Positions 1 through 14,800 of a stretch of DNA of 64,000 nt are shown here, piece after piece (the first letter of the stretch is position 1; each line of letters begins with the position of its first letter). The notes under the pieces were generated by a model, which worked only from the letters and a program-made list of their open reading frames with translations, made no database searches and was not told where the DNA came from. Source of the DNA: Tomocerus qinae (lineage: Eukaryota > Arthropoda > Collembola > Entomobryomorpha > Tomoceridae). The stretch spans positions 59,522,909 through 59,586,908 of the forward strand of contig CM034547.1 in NCBI GenBank assembly GCA_020055645.1, read 5' to 3'. Position numbers and translations under genes: made by a program.

Positions 1-3000
1 AATTTATTCAGTTTTTTGTGCGAAATTCTCCTGCATAAATTCTATCGGGCATGAGAATGTGCACATTGTGTATTGATGCGCAATTATGTTTGTTACCGCC
101 ACTGAAAAGCAGATTGATTCGCAGTAGCTCTTGTCTCATCAGCATTATTCAAATTATACAAAGCAATTCAAGTTCATTAAAAGTGATGGAATTAACCTTG
201 AATACTACAATTACGTTGCATTATCACCTCCTATTTGCATGACACAAAACATGTCCACAACAGAAAACGTGCAAAAACATAAAAATAGAAAACTTGTCGG
301 CTTTGCAAAATATAATACGTACTATGCACATGCACAGTATACGTAGTTGGTGTATTACGTTAGCGAAATACTGTAAGGATAGAACTAAATGACATATTGA
401 TATAACCACACATACAGCAATCCTTGTACTCAATGTACAATTGATGTCACATATAGGACCTGGCTAATAAAGTAATCATGCGAGGAACATGCTTAACTGA
501 TTAGTACTAAATACATATACCCTATATAACTATTTCAGACACATCTGTTCTAGAATGTCGTGCTATTCCTTTGTTATCCACTGGAAAATCCATCTGTGCC
601 AGTATTCTGCTCAAACTTCAATACAGAAAACGTATGGGCTATATGAAATAATGAAACTTTCCATCTCTGGTTGTTCAGGTTAGAGAGATGTTCATCACAA
701 AGCATAGCATGGTAATATAAGTTGCAGTAGTGGATATAGATAATAAATGACAAAATAAATGTATGTAGCTAGCTACTGTGTAAATCCACTACCACTACAT
801 CAGAACGCATCCATGTGTATGTTCGGCAGTTCAATTCAGTTCAAGTAGACATCTCTTGATATCTGAAGCACCTGCTTTGTACATCGCATCGTTTCCGGGA
901 GCCACAACTCAGACATACTGCACACAACTAAATAACCACGAAGCTCACTTCCTCCGACATGTAGACCATCTACACGTATACAAAGTCTGTATCTGTTATC
1001 GGTAGATGTTTTACATGGAACTTTTTTAGTCTGTATCACTAACTATAAATTTTAACTTGAATTCAATGATTTATATTAATGTCTGCATAGTTTATAGCAC
1101 ATTGGACATTAATACATGCATAGGTATTATTTTCCATGATTGCATAAACAGATACTTTTGATACCAGCATGAAATCATTATAAGAATCTTTCCAAATCTG
1201 TTTCAAACTGTATAAAATCTTTGGAGATGGGTAGTACCAATATTATGAAATATTTTTCATTTCAAGTATTTACTATATTGCATATTGAAGTGTTTTTGGA
1301 GTAAAGATATGGATATCCTAGTAGTAGTTACTATATATGTGTATTTGTATATATAATATAGTTCAGGTGTATGGTAAAAGGAAGTAATATCGTATAATGT
1401 GGGAAAAGCGTGAAGATAGCGAGGAATTGCATGAATGTAGGGTTCGTTGATTGGATTTTGATCAAAAAATGCGTTTATATATCATGAGATAAAATTGACA
1501 GGTTGAAGATGAATCTTGAGGAGAGTCGCCTTGTAATGGATGTTGGGTTCCTAGAAGTGGCATCTGTGGAATTCGGGACGACCGGCAGTTTGGCTAAGGT
1601 TATTTGCAGTAAGAACCGATACAATCACACCGAAATGTACTCTCCACTGAAATACAGCCGTAATTGCATGCAACTCAAACTGTTTTATGTGAAACTTGTA
1701 GGAAGGTTGAGAGGCACTATGCGGGATCTCCTTCCACGGGTGTCAGTTACGACTTTACGAGTGACGATGGGTGAGGGGAATGCAATCCTCTTAGATGGCT
1801 TTTGATTATTAAGTTTGTTGGTGACGACGCAGCAACCGTCCCAATAATGCTATTAAATAAGGAAATACCTACCTATTGATAAATGTAGTAAATATCAAAG
1901 CATCATCATCAATGTAATATAAATATTAGAGATTCAATACTATAGCCAGTCCATTTGTATCTTCCTACTCTTCATATGCTGTTATCAGACCTAAATATGT
2001 ACACTGCACAGCCTAACATACCAGAAAAGAGGATTTTAATGCTAATAAAGTATTTTCCCTTCTCAATCGTTACACACTATAAATACATACACTTTGACAC
2101 AAGTCTCCACTTTCATTGCATTACGTAGTTAAAAACATTATTCTACTTCCTTAGAACATCTAGTCGAATCTTCTGAGCCGAAAAGCTTCTCAGAAAGAAA
2201 AACTTTTACAAACCTTTCGAACGCAGATGTTGTTAGTGGAAATATCAATGCTTCCTCTGTAGTAGTAGTAAGTAGGAAATAAAAGCAATGGAAACAGAAA
2301 TGTAAAGATTTCCATTTTTGTACCAAGTGTCGCAACTTGTTATACACCTGCAATATAGTTTGACGAGTTTGAACCATCCTTATAAGTAACACATATTTGT
2401 CATTTTAAAATTACTACTTTTCTGCACTCTTACTAGATCTCTGTATTGCATTATAATGGACGGCTCTCATATAGTAAATATATCCTAGATTTTTTTGATA
2501 GAATATTGTAATTTAGAGTTTCTCATCTACTAAATGTAAAACATGTTATAATTTATTCGACATTATTTTTAATGCTTGGTATTTCAGATACAAACTTGAA
2601 AATCAATCTTGAAATCGAAATCTCGTTTTTGGGTATCAGTTTTTCATTTGTATGTGAAAACAATGCTCTTATTATGTCTCTGTGTGTATTAAAGTTAATA
2701 TATTGCTAATTTAAAATATGTTTCAGCATTGCTCGGGTAGAAAAGGGCACTGACAACATAAAGTCAAAAGCTAAGAAAACGACTATCTGTATTATAATTT
2801 ACAATTCGTTGGGTTTGGAAATACCAACAAACTTTTCTCATATCTTGATAATACACGACACACTTACACAATAGTATACACTTATAGCGAGCTAATTTAG
2901 TAATCTAGAATTGAAAAAAACGTTTAGATGTACTATGTCATTCCATATTAACTTTTTGAAACCTACTTTTCTCCTATTCAATATTTATAAACAAGAAACT

Positions 3001-4917
3001 AATGAAAGTGTGTTGTAACATGTTCAAAACCTAGCAGAATTTGCTCATCCATGCTGAAAAAATGCAAAGAAATTACATTTAAGTGTGACTTAAATAAAAG
3101 TTGTACTACAGCTTGTATATAATATGAGCATTTAAAGCTACGGTAGGGAAAAGAGGAATAGAGAAGCCAAATGTATGAAATAGTGGAGAGAGAATCTGTC
3201 TGTGATGAACATCAACTGTTGAGAGTTGTATTGATTAGACAGATGCACTCAAGCGAATCCAGAGCAATGAGCCTAGAGTAAAAGTTGAGATAACTATCTC
3301 TAAATACTCACAATAAATATCTGTCTCGACGAAGACTCCTCTCGCTACTAATCGTCCCACTATGAAATACTTTTCCCAAAAACATCAATACTACCTTTGA
3401 CAGAGCTACTACATGTACCTACAGATATTTCATTAGTGTCTAACTTTCTCTTATATTTCTAAATGGAGGACAGAACAAAAGAATTGATAGTATGGTAGAA
3501 ACGTGACCATGATGCACATCTTCACATCGGTGATCGGGAATAACATAGTTTTCTACTGGTTTAATTTAGGTTCCTACTTTTCATGTGGCGAAAGTATATA
3601 AAATGGAGCAGTGTTTGTATAAGTTGGTGGATGAAGGTGAAATAGGTATAGTAGGTATAGTAATTGCTGTAGGTAATGTGAGCACAAATGAAATTGTATC
3701 CAGAAAGAAAGAAGAGATCGGACGTTCGGATCGAACTGGAGGGTGGAAAAATGTTTAGGGGTTGCTTGCTTGTTTAGTAATGTCATGCCGTAGTATTTCC
3801 AGCTCTGCAATGTTCCAAATGTAAACTAAAAACATGAATTATATACGTGTGTTCATATACTATAGTTATAGAGAGGAGGTAGGAGCCCAATGTTCGCTTT
3901 TATCCACAAGTCCACTACATGTAAAAGGACTGTTCCGAAAGTTCCACTTTTGATGTTCGTATAGCATAAATAGATTTTGATCTGACTGAACACCGAATCG
4001 GGACAGAACGGAGGTCTGGAATCCGGGTTTATTAGAGCTACCCTATATCGGGTATTTTATGTGAACGTAGGTATAGGTTCTACATAGAGATATTTAGTGC
4101 ATGGTGATATTATAGCAGAGTGAGGCAATGCTATGGAGAGAACAGATAATATAATGATGGAGAACTTATGTAGAGCGAGATAGCCAACAACCATTAGTAA
4201 GTGAGGTACGGAAGAGACAGAAAACTGGAGATGACTCATCCAGGTGTGGCGGCGACCGTACTGGCGGCAGCCAGTCTTTCTCTCCCTGACTCTCTCAATC
4301 TCCATGCCAGGCATTTTCAACCCTTCCAATTGCAGTAAGCAAATCAACCCCGATGATCTCCTGGCTACAAATACCTCTCACTTCTTCTAAAAGCTACCTG
4401 GCTCCTGCCTGCCTTGTCTAGATGAATATTTCACTCCCTGTGTGATGCCATGCTACGAAATACACATATGTGTCACTATCCTAAACAAAGTATTCTTTTA
4501 TAGATTATTGGTTTGGGATTTGGACGTATGTCGACTGCTAACACATATAGCAGTGTGTACTTTGTGCAAACTGCATATTCTCTGCTATTATCGTCATAAG
4601 CCTTAACAATTGGATTGTAGTCGATAGAAAATCTATTATCGCTAAGTACACTTAGCTTATACTTTACTTGATGAAAGACTTAGTCATCCCAGGTATAAAA
4701 TCTATTATTATGTCTATGTGTACATGCAACTGAAGGCTTTGCTTGCAATAAAGTAAATTCTAATAATGCTATTACTAATTCTTACGCTTACCTACTCTGT
4801 AAATTTAAAATCCTAAACCCGCATCTGATTCTACAATAATATTGAAAAAATGATTTAATTGTTATGATACTCGACATTTTTGCATGTTTAAATCATTCCT
4901 TAATTTGGTCCAAGTTA
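1..4917. other. Gene-poor AT-rich intergenic DNA
   Basis: No open frame here resembles a known protein or is extended by convincing splice sites. The longest frame (1503-1805, + strand, 100 codons) has no recognisable domain and ordinary AT-rich composition. There is no tandem array or long inverted repeat. The stretch could be intergenic, regulatory, or part of a long intron of a gene outside the window. Confidence 0.6.
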
Positions 4918-5300
4918 GTTCCAAAGTCTAGGTTCGTCTGAATTGGTCTAGGTTCGTCTAAATTGGTCTGAGTTCGTCTACATTGGTCTAGGTTCGCCTA
5001 AATTTGTTTAGGTTCGTCTACATTGCTCTAGATTCGTCTACATGGGTTTAAGTTTGTCTAAATTGGTCTAAGTTTGTCTAAATTGGTCTAAGTTTGTCTA
5101 AATGGTCTAAATTTGTCTAAATTGGTCTAAGTTTGTCTAAATTGGTCTAAGTTTGTCTAAATTGGTCTAAGTTTGTCTAAATGGTCTAAATTTGTCTAAA
5201 TTGGTCTAAGTTTGTTTAAATTGGTCTAGGTTTGTCTAAATTGGTCCAGGGTAGCTTAAATTGAGCTAAGTTTGTCTAAATTAACTTAAGTTCGTCTAAT
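4918..5300. repeat. Minisatellite, 20-bp unit built from two 10-bp halves
   Basis: About 19 diverged copies of a 20-bp unit lie head to tail. Each unit has two related 10-bp halves of the form TTGGTCTAAA and TTTGTCTAAG, so the array probably grew from a 10-bp ancestor. Left-hand copies are more diverged (GGTTCGTCTA forms) and the middle copies are nearly identical, which suggests recent expansion in the centre. All copies point the same way. No coding role is apparent. Confidence 0.9.
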
Positions 5301-7755
5301 ATCACATAAGACAATTAAGGAACATACACATTACCTACTGTTTTTCTTCTAGTGACATTTCTGTTCTGAGTTAACTTACATAGTGATTTAACTAATATAA
5401 TATACTTTTCAATATGTTGCTATATCAAATGTCTGTACAAGGGATACGCATGGGTTTCTTATATTAAGTTTGTATCTGTAAAGGGGACCTTCTCTTATAT
5501 ATCTTACATTTCCTGCAGGTACAGTTGTAGTTGTAAGAGGAAAACTGGGTACCCAAGTACCTTAATATACCATGAAGATCTTTTCCTCGCATCAATGGTG
5601 AAAGAATGAATGAATTAAGGAATATCGTGAAGAAGCACCTGTTGATGTTTTGGCATGCGATAACCTTCGGTCTAAAGAGAAGTGAACTAGTTGATAGTGG
5701 TCTACGTTATGGCTTGACATGAGAGCATCTGGTACTCCATTAAACGTCTATACCTATTGTGTATACTGTACATGGCCATGTATATAAGACTGTTTTATAT
5801 TGAGAATTTTCAGTCTTTTAGAGTTTGTTGACTCCCCATAGTGCTATACTGTGCAAATACTTATCATTCACCATCTCCAATAATGGACATCTTTGGTTTT
5901 GTCCATTAAATTTACAAATAGCGATTCCCTTAGGGAAGGAGGAAAATGGAAAGAGATTAAAATCATTAAAAGGGAATAAACATCCATTAGTAACATACAT
6001 TCGGGAATCAAGCGTGGGAATCGTAGAAACAAATGTCAATAGCATCGTAGGAGCTATAAACGCAGTTTAATGGAACTCTTTTGTTTTTAAATCAATTCTA
6101 TTTTAGCATATTGCTAATGATAGATTTATATAGTGCTAGCTGAATCTATTTCCATTACGAATATATTTCATGATACTAAATTCACCAGATAAATATGAAA
6201 ACTAGAACACACAATTGAAAATGCTAGATTTTACACACTCCGTCGACTTAGTATTCTAAAATGCCACACCACATCATCAATAGCCGGCATAGTCACACGC
6301 ATGCAAATGCAGAAGATGTATATTTTATTGTGAGTGTAAAATAGTATATTCCACTGGAGAATTCTTTTGTGCTTGTTAACGTTGTGGTCCTGTAAGTAAC
6401 TCAGTTGCTAATCTGAGTGTGATGAGGAAACTCGAAAAGGTCCTTTGAAAAGAGTGGGATTGTATATTTATAATCTTGAGCAGCAGAAGCCGATGAGCTC
6501 TTGTAAAATGAAACAAGTGGAGAATAGCGGAATGGTGGATATTGCATGGGTATTGTAAAAGGAAGGGAGCCATCGAATGTCAATGGTGATAGAGGAACGT
6601 ATGTAAAGTTCAGAGCAAATCCCAAAGGCAGAGTGTCACAGATCCATTGAAAAGGGTTCATCGCAATACAAAGAGCAGATTCGATGGAATGAAAAGCATC
6701 GTTAATTTTTCTCTCTTTGAGATGATAATGGGGAGGATGCGAGGCACAAGCCAGTCTGCCCAGCAGCTGTGTCTATTTTATTGTGTAACTATGCATATGT
6801 GGATCTGCCTAGTCTGTTTTGTCTACCAAAGTGTGCACTAATGCAATGTACACACAATATAAATTCAGATATATATGTCTATGCATCTTCTATGTGCAGG
6901 CACAGTATTTATGTGTGTTAGTAGTCTCACTGCAAGGCAAGGCAGGAGAATATTATAAACCTTTAGTGAAGGATTGAATACTTTATACTAAAATAGAGGT
7001 GCCAGAGAAGATATAATAATTTAAGTGTTACATATTTACTTTGAAGATATGCAGATATTAATTTTTAAGATAATTTTAAATTCTACTTTTGTTTAGCCAT
7101 TAATTAACCAATAAAATTATGTGATTGTGGTGGACAGTACCTTCAAATATCTACATAATATTGTCCATAAAATTGCTGTGGTAGTTCAAGTCATTAAACT
7201 TAGTTTGTATAAATATTGTATACCCACTGTTTGTGTGTCTGAGTAAATGCGTGGGAGAAATGATATTTTTTTTTTTGGATTTACGTAACCACCATATGAT
7301 TATTTTTAGGCCAATTTAACAGCACCAATAATAGTGAAATAATTGCTGAAGTCCCATCTTAAAGTATCCCTAGATTAGAAACGACGAAGAAAATAGCATC
7401 TACCTTGAACTTGGTTTAGTTAGTGGGTACAACAATTATAAGCACAACCCCTCGACTCGTACATCACCCCAAGGCATTAGTTGTGTTATCATTTGTATAT
7501 AGATGATAGTGAAATAGTGTACATAATGTATACGAGTATGCGATATGCAATTTATTTGTAGCAGAAAAAGTTTCGGGCTCTTTAGTATATGAACTATATG
7601 AAGTGAGCTAAATAATTAAAGAATTAAAGGGAGCTAGCAAAGCAATGTTTATTTGTGTGTAGTTCTATTTTGTATGTTAACGAATGTGCTTAAAAGTATG
7701 AATTTCGTTGTATATATGTAGGGAAATGATTTGTATGTGTATAATATTTGAGTCG
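5301..7755. other. Intergenic DNA without recognised genes
   Basis: Overlapping short frames on both strands (5818-6070 and 6376-6661) have no family resemblance and no supporting splice sites. A T run lies near 7267. No transposon ends were seen. Confidence 0.55.
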
Positions 7756-8070
7756 TACGAGGATGGAAAGTGGTCTGCAGTGGACCAAACAAAAGGGATT
7801 TGTTGAGCGAGAGAGATGAAGGAGCTCTCCGAATTCGGTGCGTGGTGCTAGTGAGTCAGCTGTCGCGTGACAGCCAGGTGGGCATCTACAATGAAGGCGC
7901 GTGCCGGAGACAACGCAAGGGCCCACACCCTCCAGACTCCACAACAATCCGAGTACCTACAGGCCCAACTCGCTTTTCTTTATTCTCTCTCTCTGCTTTG
8001 CTTTCCCGAGTGAGAGAGAGAGAGCCCGTTCTATTTCGTAGTCAGTGATGGATGCAACAAAATAGGCAGA
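7756..8070. promoter_or_regulatory. GC-richer block with GAGA/CTCT tracts, promoter- or enhancer-like
   Basis: This 300-bp patch is clearly richer in G+C than its surroundings. It holds a CT tract near 7983-7997 facing a GA tract near 8010-8021, and a short inverted repeat GCTGTC..GACAGC near 7859-7874. GA/CT tracts bind GAGA-factor-type proteins at arthropod promoters and enhancers. That function is inferred here, as no transcript start can be shown. Confidence 0.3.
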
Positions 8071-8625
8071 CAACTCTCACTCACATCACAATGCAATCAA
8101 ACTCGACCCTACCAACAAACCAAACAAAATAATACAATCTGCCCTTAACCTGCTCTTCTCTATAACTCTATGCAAGTAGTCTCTGTATATGTACGTTTGA
8201 GTTACTTTGTGCACTCCGGGGTGTACTGATCGTGGAATCCAGTCGAATTAAATGATGGTTAAGCTGTGTGATATGTATGTTAGGACTTAGCCACAGTTTA
8301 GCACTGCATTGCAGTACTATCCACTCAAACTCAAGTTCATTACAAGAGTTTTTCCTCTATTTATACCAATTTTGGAGCAGCAACCCAGCAATCTTTTACT
8401 GCACCACTACTCGAAATTCCTAGAATCCACATCTACATCGGGTACCAGTAACCAAAGTGAACACGAGAATCTATATTAGGTACATGAATAAAACTGAGAA
8501 AACAATCATTTTATTATTACGTATGGGTAGGCAAATCAGCTTGCAATTATTTCATATTATAGTCATTTAACTACTACTTCGACAGTTCTGGCTAGGGTGA
8601 ACTGGGCTGCACAGAGTACACATTC
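8071..8625. other. Intergenic DNA, nothing recognised
   Basis: AT-rich single-copy-looking sequence between the GC-richer block and the foldback element. No gene or repeat is seen. Confidence 0.5.
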
Positions 8626-8630
8626 AATAC

Positions 8631-8874
8631 CATACAGTTAGCATATCTATACAATACAGTTATATAGAAGCTAACCCAAACACACTATCTGCAAGTAGTG
8701 TTTATGTTACTGTTCTTGGATAAATTAAATATTATTAACCTCTGATTTTTTCAATGATAAAGGTTAGATTGACTTAGAGAAGCTGATGAAGACTAATTAA
8801 AAAATATCAACTACTTGCAGATAAAGTGTGTTTGGGTCAGCTTCTATATAACTGTATATAGATATGCTAACTGG
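8631..8874. mobile_element. Small foldback / MITE-like element with ~65-bp inverted arms
   Basis: The left arm (about 8634-8700) and right arm (about 8812-8873) are inverted copies with only a few mismatches. The shared core includes GCATATCTATA and CTATATAACTG, around a loop of about 110 bp. The pentamer AATAC stands just outside both ends (8626-8630 and 8875-8879) and could be a target-site duplication. There is no coding capacity. The layout is that of a non-autonomous DNA transposon or foldback element; the superfamily is not assigned. Confidence 0.7.
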
Positions 8875-8879
8875 AATAC

Positions 8880-11800
8880 GTTGTAAAAGCTCCCCTATTA
8901 GAAAAGCTCCCCGTTAGACCAGCTCCCGGTATGAGAAATAAGGAGAAACGGCAGAACGAAAATCGAAACTATAAAACTTTGTAACTTTTTACCGTTTAAT
9001 TTTTAATCACGCAGTTAGTGGACTCTGACAGAAATATGGGTTAGTTTTTAAAGGGCTGTAAATTTTTAAAATCTGACATTCATATGAAAGTGTCCTATTA
9101 CAAAAGCTTATTCATTTTTAAATGAAACAAGTTTCACTAGGAGGTATTGCATATATTGGGATACTTGGGACTGACGGACTGAGCAGTTGAGTTTCAACAT
9201 TTATGCATTGTGTCAATGAGTTGGATTTTTCTGCAACCTCTAACTCTTGTTTGGAGTTATATTTACTTATAGAGTACTTCCTTGCTCTTCATCTTTTAGG
9301 AGTAATTCCCTCGTAGGAGTCGTTTCCGGACATGCAGCGAAATCAATTGTGCTAATGGAGAATGTACTTCAAGATAATTCTCTTGATACTTCAACGGAAT
9401 AATGAATGGTAATTTTCCTTCAAAGATATAATTAGGGATTTATTGCTTTCTTGTAGATGTTTAAGAAGCATGGAGAAAGGAATCGAATTGTTGGTACATA
9501 TGTGGAAAGCTGGTGGTTGCATGGCCTGATTGTCATTTCCTTTTATCATCAGTTTGTGTTTCATTTGACAAAGAATCTTTGGCAAGGAATTTATCTTGTC
9601 ACTGTGATATAATTCAATTAGATAGGTTTTAAGACTTCAAGGTAAAAGCATTAAGTATATGTTCTTGGAGAAAAACATTTTTCTTATAGCTTCTTCTCTT
9701 TGTAGATATTTAGCAATTTATCTATAGCAATGGGTACGTAGATAGGAGAAGGAATTGTCGGTGGAGAAGGATCTTAAAATGTGTTGCTTTTTAGAGGAAG
9801 AAAGAAAGGCATTTAGGAAATATAATACCTCCAGCTCGAGAAAACGGAGAAATTCACATCTTCTTGGCTACAATGTGGATAGAATTGAGTTCGACACAAT
9901 GTAGTTGCCTTGTCGGTGTGGTTGGGTTATTTGTTGTTATGTGATGCGACGTGTGTCGTGTATGTATATAGGAATAAGTAGTATAGGGTGTGGTATATTT
10001 ACGTGGGCGATGTGCCCACCTAATAAGATAATTCCATAGGATCCCATTGTGAAGGACTTTTCCTCATTTGGCATTTCTCTTCCAATTCCATTTGATTCGA
10101 AGAAACGAGTGAGAAATCCGATTGAGTATTTCTTGAATGCGTTCCTTCCTTGTCTCTCTCTTTACCTTACTATGTCTCCTCGCCAGAGTTTTCAGCTTTG
10201 GCTTTCAACAAAAGTACACAAGAAGAGAAGAGGAGTACAAATAGTCTCTGTGGAGTACATACAAACACAATAGAGAAATGCTGTTGCGTTGCAGAGATTT
10301 TCAGAGGGGACTCCTCCATCCAGACTCTCTGGATATTATAACAACAGTTATCAAAGCTGACATTGTTATTGCGAGCTCTCGTTCAGATATTGTTCGAGAA
10401 TAGAAATGTCTACAGTTCGGAGAGAGTTGGAGATAGCAGAGCATAAGTATAAGCACTTACACACAAAGGGTGAAGAAAGAATGATGTTATTTGAGAACGG
10501 GCGAGTCTAACAAGCTTTTGGTAGTGACGTGAGAGACCCGGGTAATGATCATCTCTCCAAATGATGCGAAACCATTCACAATTGACTACGATAACATTTT
10601 TTGCACATCTGTTGAAGTCCCTCGGGTCCTTTCGGTTCACATTTCAAATTCTATACTTTCTCTCTCATACCTCTACCTCTTATGCCTTATATTCCCACAC
10701 TCTTTAAACATACTTTGAAGTACAAGCCCCTATAAATCCATGTACAATCGTATATAGGGATTCTTTCAATAAAATATATACAATTGTCCTCTTCGATTGA
10801 TATCCAGATTGTAACAAAAGCTTCGAACAAAATACGTAGGTATGTACAATATAACACTTGATAATTAAAGATATAAATGCAGTAGCTCCTATCAAGTAAA
10901 CAAATAAGTATGATCTATAACCTCAATAATAGAGACTATTAACTATATAGCTACAGAAATATTATTGCGGCGTATTGTTCTCATTATTATTCTGTATCTC
11001 CTTACACTCAATTGGGACTTCATAAACACATTGCTAGTTTATATCATTATTAAATATTATGCATTTATGCTGCAATGAAATGAGATGCAAATTTTCTCTT
11101 GGCCAAAACCAACCGATACTGTTGGTCTGTGTAGCTTTTTCTTATTCTTTGTTCTCATCAGTCTGAAATATTTCAACGGACAATCAATTCAGATGAATTT
11201 TTACACTAACACAATCATGTGGGTATAAAACGGTTTTCTTTTAAAGCACTTGAGAGATGAGATTGGATTATTTAAAGGACATTGTGATAATTTTGAAGAC
11301 TCCTGGCATGTATACTTATATAATAAAAGTGGTTTTGTGTGGTCTAGTTAGTCCATGAGATACCTTCCTGATCACAATAAAATAGCATGATAAATCTCAA
11401 GTAGGATAATAATTATTATTTATCAAAGTTTATGATCATGAGTAGTTCGTATTACTATTGTGAAATTGTGTCGAATGGGACACTTGTGTTTTCATTGAGT
11501 GTAGACGGATACAATGATTAAGAAACCCACAATACGTGAAGGATACTTATTACGTGAATAAATTGAAGAAATGTTGCGACAAGTTTCTCATCATAATAAT
11601 CTACCTGTTAGCTTCACTAAAAAACAGAATAACCTGCTGTTTTCTATAGAAATCTTGAATAGAGCACCAGCAATGTATGTCTGGAGTGTAATGAAATGTA
11701 AGGTTGCGTACTCACTGGTTTTCTTTTGGTTTACAAAGACGTGTCTTTACAATAGGAGTTGAATGGGGAGATAAATATGAGATCGCTGCCCTGTCGTGTC

Positions 11801-14800
11801 GTAAAGTGTTTGCAAAGAAAAAGATAAAGGTCGGGACTGCAATAGGTAAGGGTCGTAAGTACCTAATCTTATGTTTATATGTCTTATTTGCTATAAATTC
11901 CCTTGATATGCACAATTGAATGAAACCGGTCTGCTACAGAAATAGGTCTTATATATTTAAGGGTCCTTCTTTTCTGAATGAATTTGTCGGATGAAAGAAA
12001 CCCACAGGATGTAGTAGTGTGCCTTTTAAAAGTGTACTTGTATTTCCCGTCTTATTTGTAAAGAAGGTCGTGCCTGGAGGAATTATTCAATGAATTCATA
12101 CTTACGGTAACATAAAGAGCAGACTCTTCAACAGATGCCTGCAGATATTTATTTTTCTACTACTACGTATGTGCATAGTAATAAATACTACTACCTACTC
12201 CAAGTATGTACACTTCTTTGAATGTCTAAGGGAGGCATTGTTACATGCAGAGCAGTGCAAGTACTTAATGGAGCATTAGTGAAGTGCATTGCTCGAAGTA
12301 GACATAAAAATCTTCCCCATATAGATTTTGTCGCGATTCGAATTCTATTCATAGAATAAGGGCTTTAACCCTCAATTCAAAACACAATCAGCTGAGATTC
12401 AGATTGCATTTGCATTTCCTATTAATCTCAAGTATCCAGTTTTATTTTACCCTTCCTCAAATTGTTATGAATAACAATTACCGTCTGCGTACTTATGTAA
12501 CTGTACCATTCAGAAAACTATCTATAATTTATGAAAAATCTGTTCCATCAATACAAAAGTGGTTATGAACGCATAAAGGTCTTTATACTGTTATCAATAA
12601 CAAAGCTATATCCATATAACCCTTTCAATGTATCAATCAAATGCGAAATCATGTCAAAAGTAACGATTTTCATGCAGATATATCGAGAACATAACACTAT
12701 TCGGGATTGGATTGTTAGAAAATGCAGCTGTTCCTCATTTTAGTCTAGATGAAGCATGACAATATATTTGAATACCACAGATCTTGAGTTCGAGTATTTA
12801 ACAAGCTACGGGATGCAAGAGCATAGCGTTATTTTACTCCATGTACATTTTTGTCAATAACACGATACTACACAATAGAAACAATAATCTGAAAATATGG
12901 AAAATGGAACGGTGAATCCTTTTACCTTTGTCAACTGTATCGCAATGCAGGCCAAGCCACTACAGATACCAAAAACAAGATCAAAACGAAAACATGTACA
13001 ATATATTTATTAATCTGTGAAACGGCAGATGCATTTTATTATGAAGTGCACGAGCGAGATATGCAAACAATTAAATGGAATAAATATTCGGTACCTGGCA
13101 AAGTCTGGTTTTGTATGCTAAGTAAAAAAGGTGAATCATCTAGTGAAAAGAAAACTTATCTCCCGCTCAAGTTACCCCTAACTTGTGCTATCTATGATAA
13201 ACATAGAGATGAAATCAATTTCTGTGTCGTATTATCAAAGGGACACGAGCGACTTGCACATTAACCGTGCTGTAGTAATTTACATTTGTAAACAAAAACA
13301 TTAAAGGTCTGTACGGGAAATGAAAGGTGTTTCCGAAATTTCCTCTCGCTGCTGTTGCAGGAAAAATAGAAAAGATTTGAATGAAATTCCAGCACATGGC
13401 AATCCAAATGCCTTCGGTGCTGTACCATTGTGTGTGTGTTGTGCAATGCACTGGAATGCAGAACGAGGGTCAGATGTAAAAACGCCAATTGAATAGCAAT
13501 GTAATGAACACAAAAGGAAGGTGGCTTGGCTTGGGTTCCCTTCCTTTGGCTTCCTTGGTCAAAAGGAAAAAAAATCCGGAGCAAAGCAAAGGCAATAATA
13601 TTTTCGGTCATACCCGAGGAAAGGGTCAGATAAAAGGGAAACCCCAAAGCAGGTTTTTGACATTCGACGCACGTGGATTAAAAGAATTATCATAATAGAA
13701 GAAAAGCGATGTATAGAGATTTTAAATGCAGACGCTTTTGCCTTTACCTGCAATGTTTTCTGGCATTACTACTACTAGGTACTAGGTTTACAATTAGTGA
13801 GATACCTAAGTATATCAAGTATATTGTATTGTCTGGGTGAGTATATCCATAGTGTTAAGGTTGAGTCTGTTCTTTCAACTTGGCTTGGGTCGAGGATGGA
13901 AAAATGGAAATGTGCAGGTGTGTTTGCAGGGCTCCGCACACTTTCAGAAGCCTATTAAAGGGCAGCCAAAGCAGTCGGAGAACGACAGATGTTAGGTTAT
14001 GCTACTATTACGCTTTATATATTTATGATCACCTATTCATCTCCAAATGAAAATGTGTAGAGAGAGAACGGTACTTTACCTACATGACGGTATTATATTT
14101 GTACACTCAAAGTGTTCAGCTAGGATTTAGATATCTCTCCTAGCATCGCATAATAAGTATATAGGGCCGTGTGTGGTTTATACTTTGTCAGAAATGAAAT
14201 ACTCCTGTTTGTGATTGCACTCACTCTCCATATAATTTTTTCCTGACTCCCTCCTGCAAGCTACATACATGTGCGGGTATCACGGCCCGATTCCTCTTCT
14301 CCACTGACATGTCCACTTTCAAATAATTCAACTTGGCTTTGCTTTGTTCGTAAAAGGCGAGGCAGAGGTAATCTATGGCTATGATTATCATTCTCTCTGC
14401 TTATACCTTCAGGCCCTAACATTAAAAGTCGAGTTATTTTTAGGAAGCGATATCTCTCTCTCGACCCTACACAGATATACATGTAATAATGGAAGATAAA
14501 GATAAGTTTTTACAGATGACTCAGGTAAAATAGGGCACGCGACTAAGCTGCAGCCTACAGCTCATTTCTACTAATGCCAACACATTTTTTGTTCGTAATT
14601 TAATATCTTTCTGCTACGTCAGTTCAATCTGCTTATTATTTCAAAGGTAACTACTCATTTCATGATATACGCATACGTAGGTAATTAGAAGGGTGTTCAT
14701 GTTCTTTGCGATATACATCTAAGCTATAGCTTGAATAGAAGAATACTTCATACAGTATTTCTATGTATGCTGCTCCATGCACGCGTATTTGATTTTTTAT

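Noticed and set aside
13261-13647. 128-codon minus-strand frame in the desert
   Set aside because: No known domain; two other overlapping frames in the same place; no splice support.
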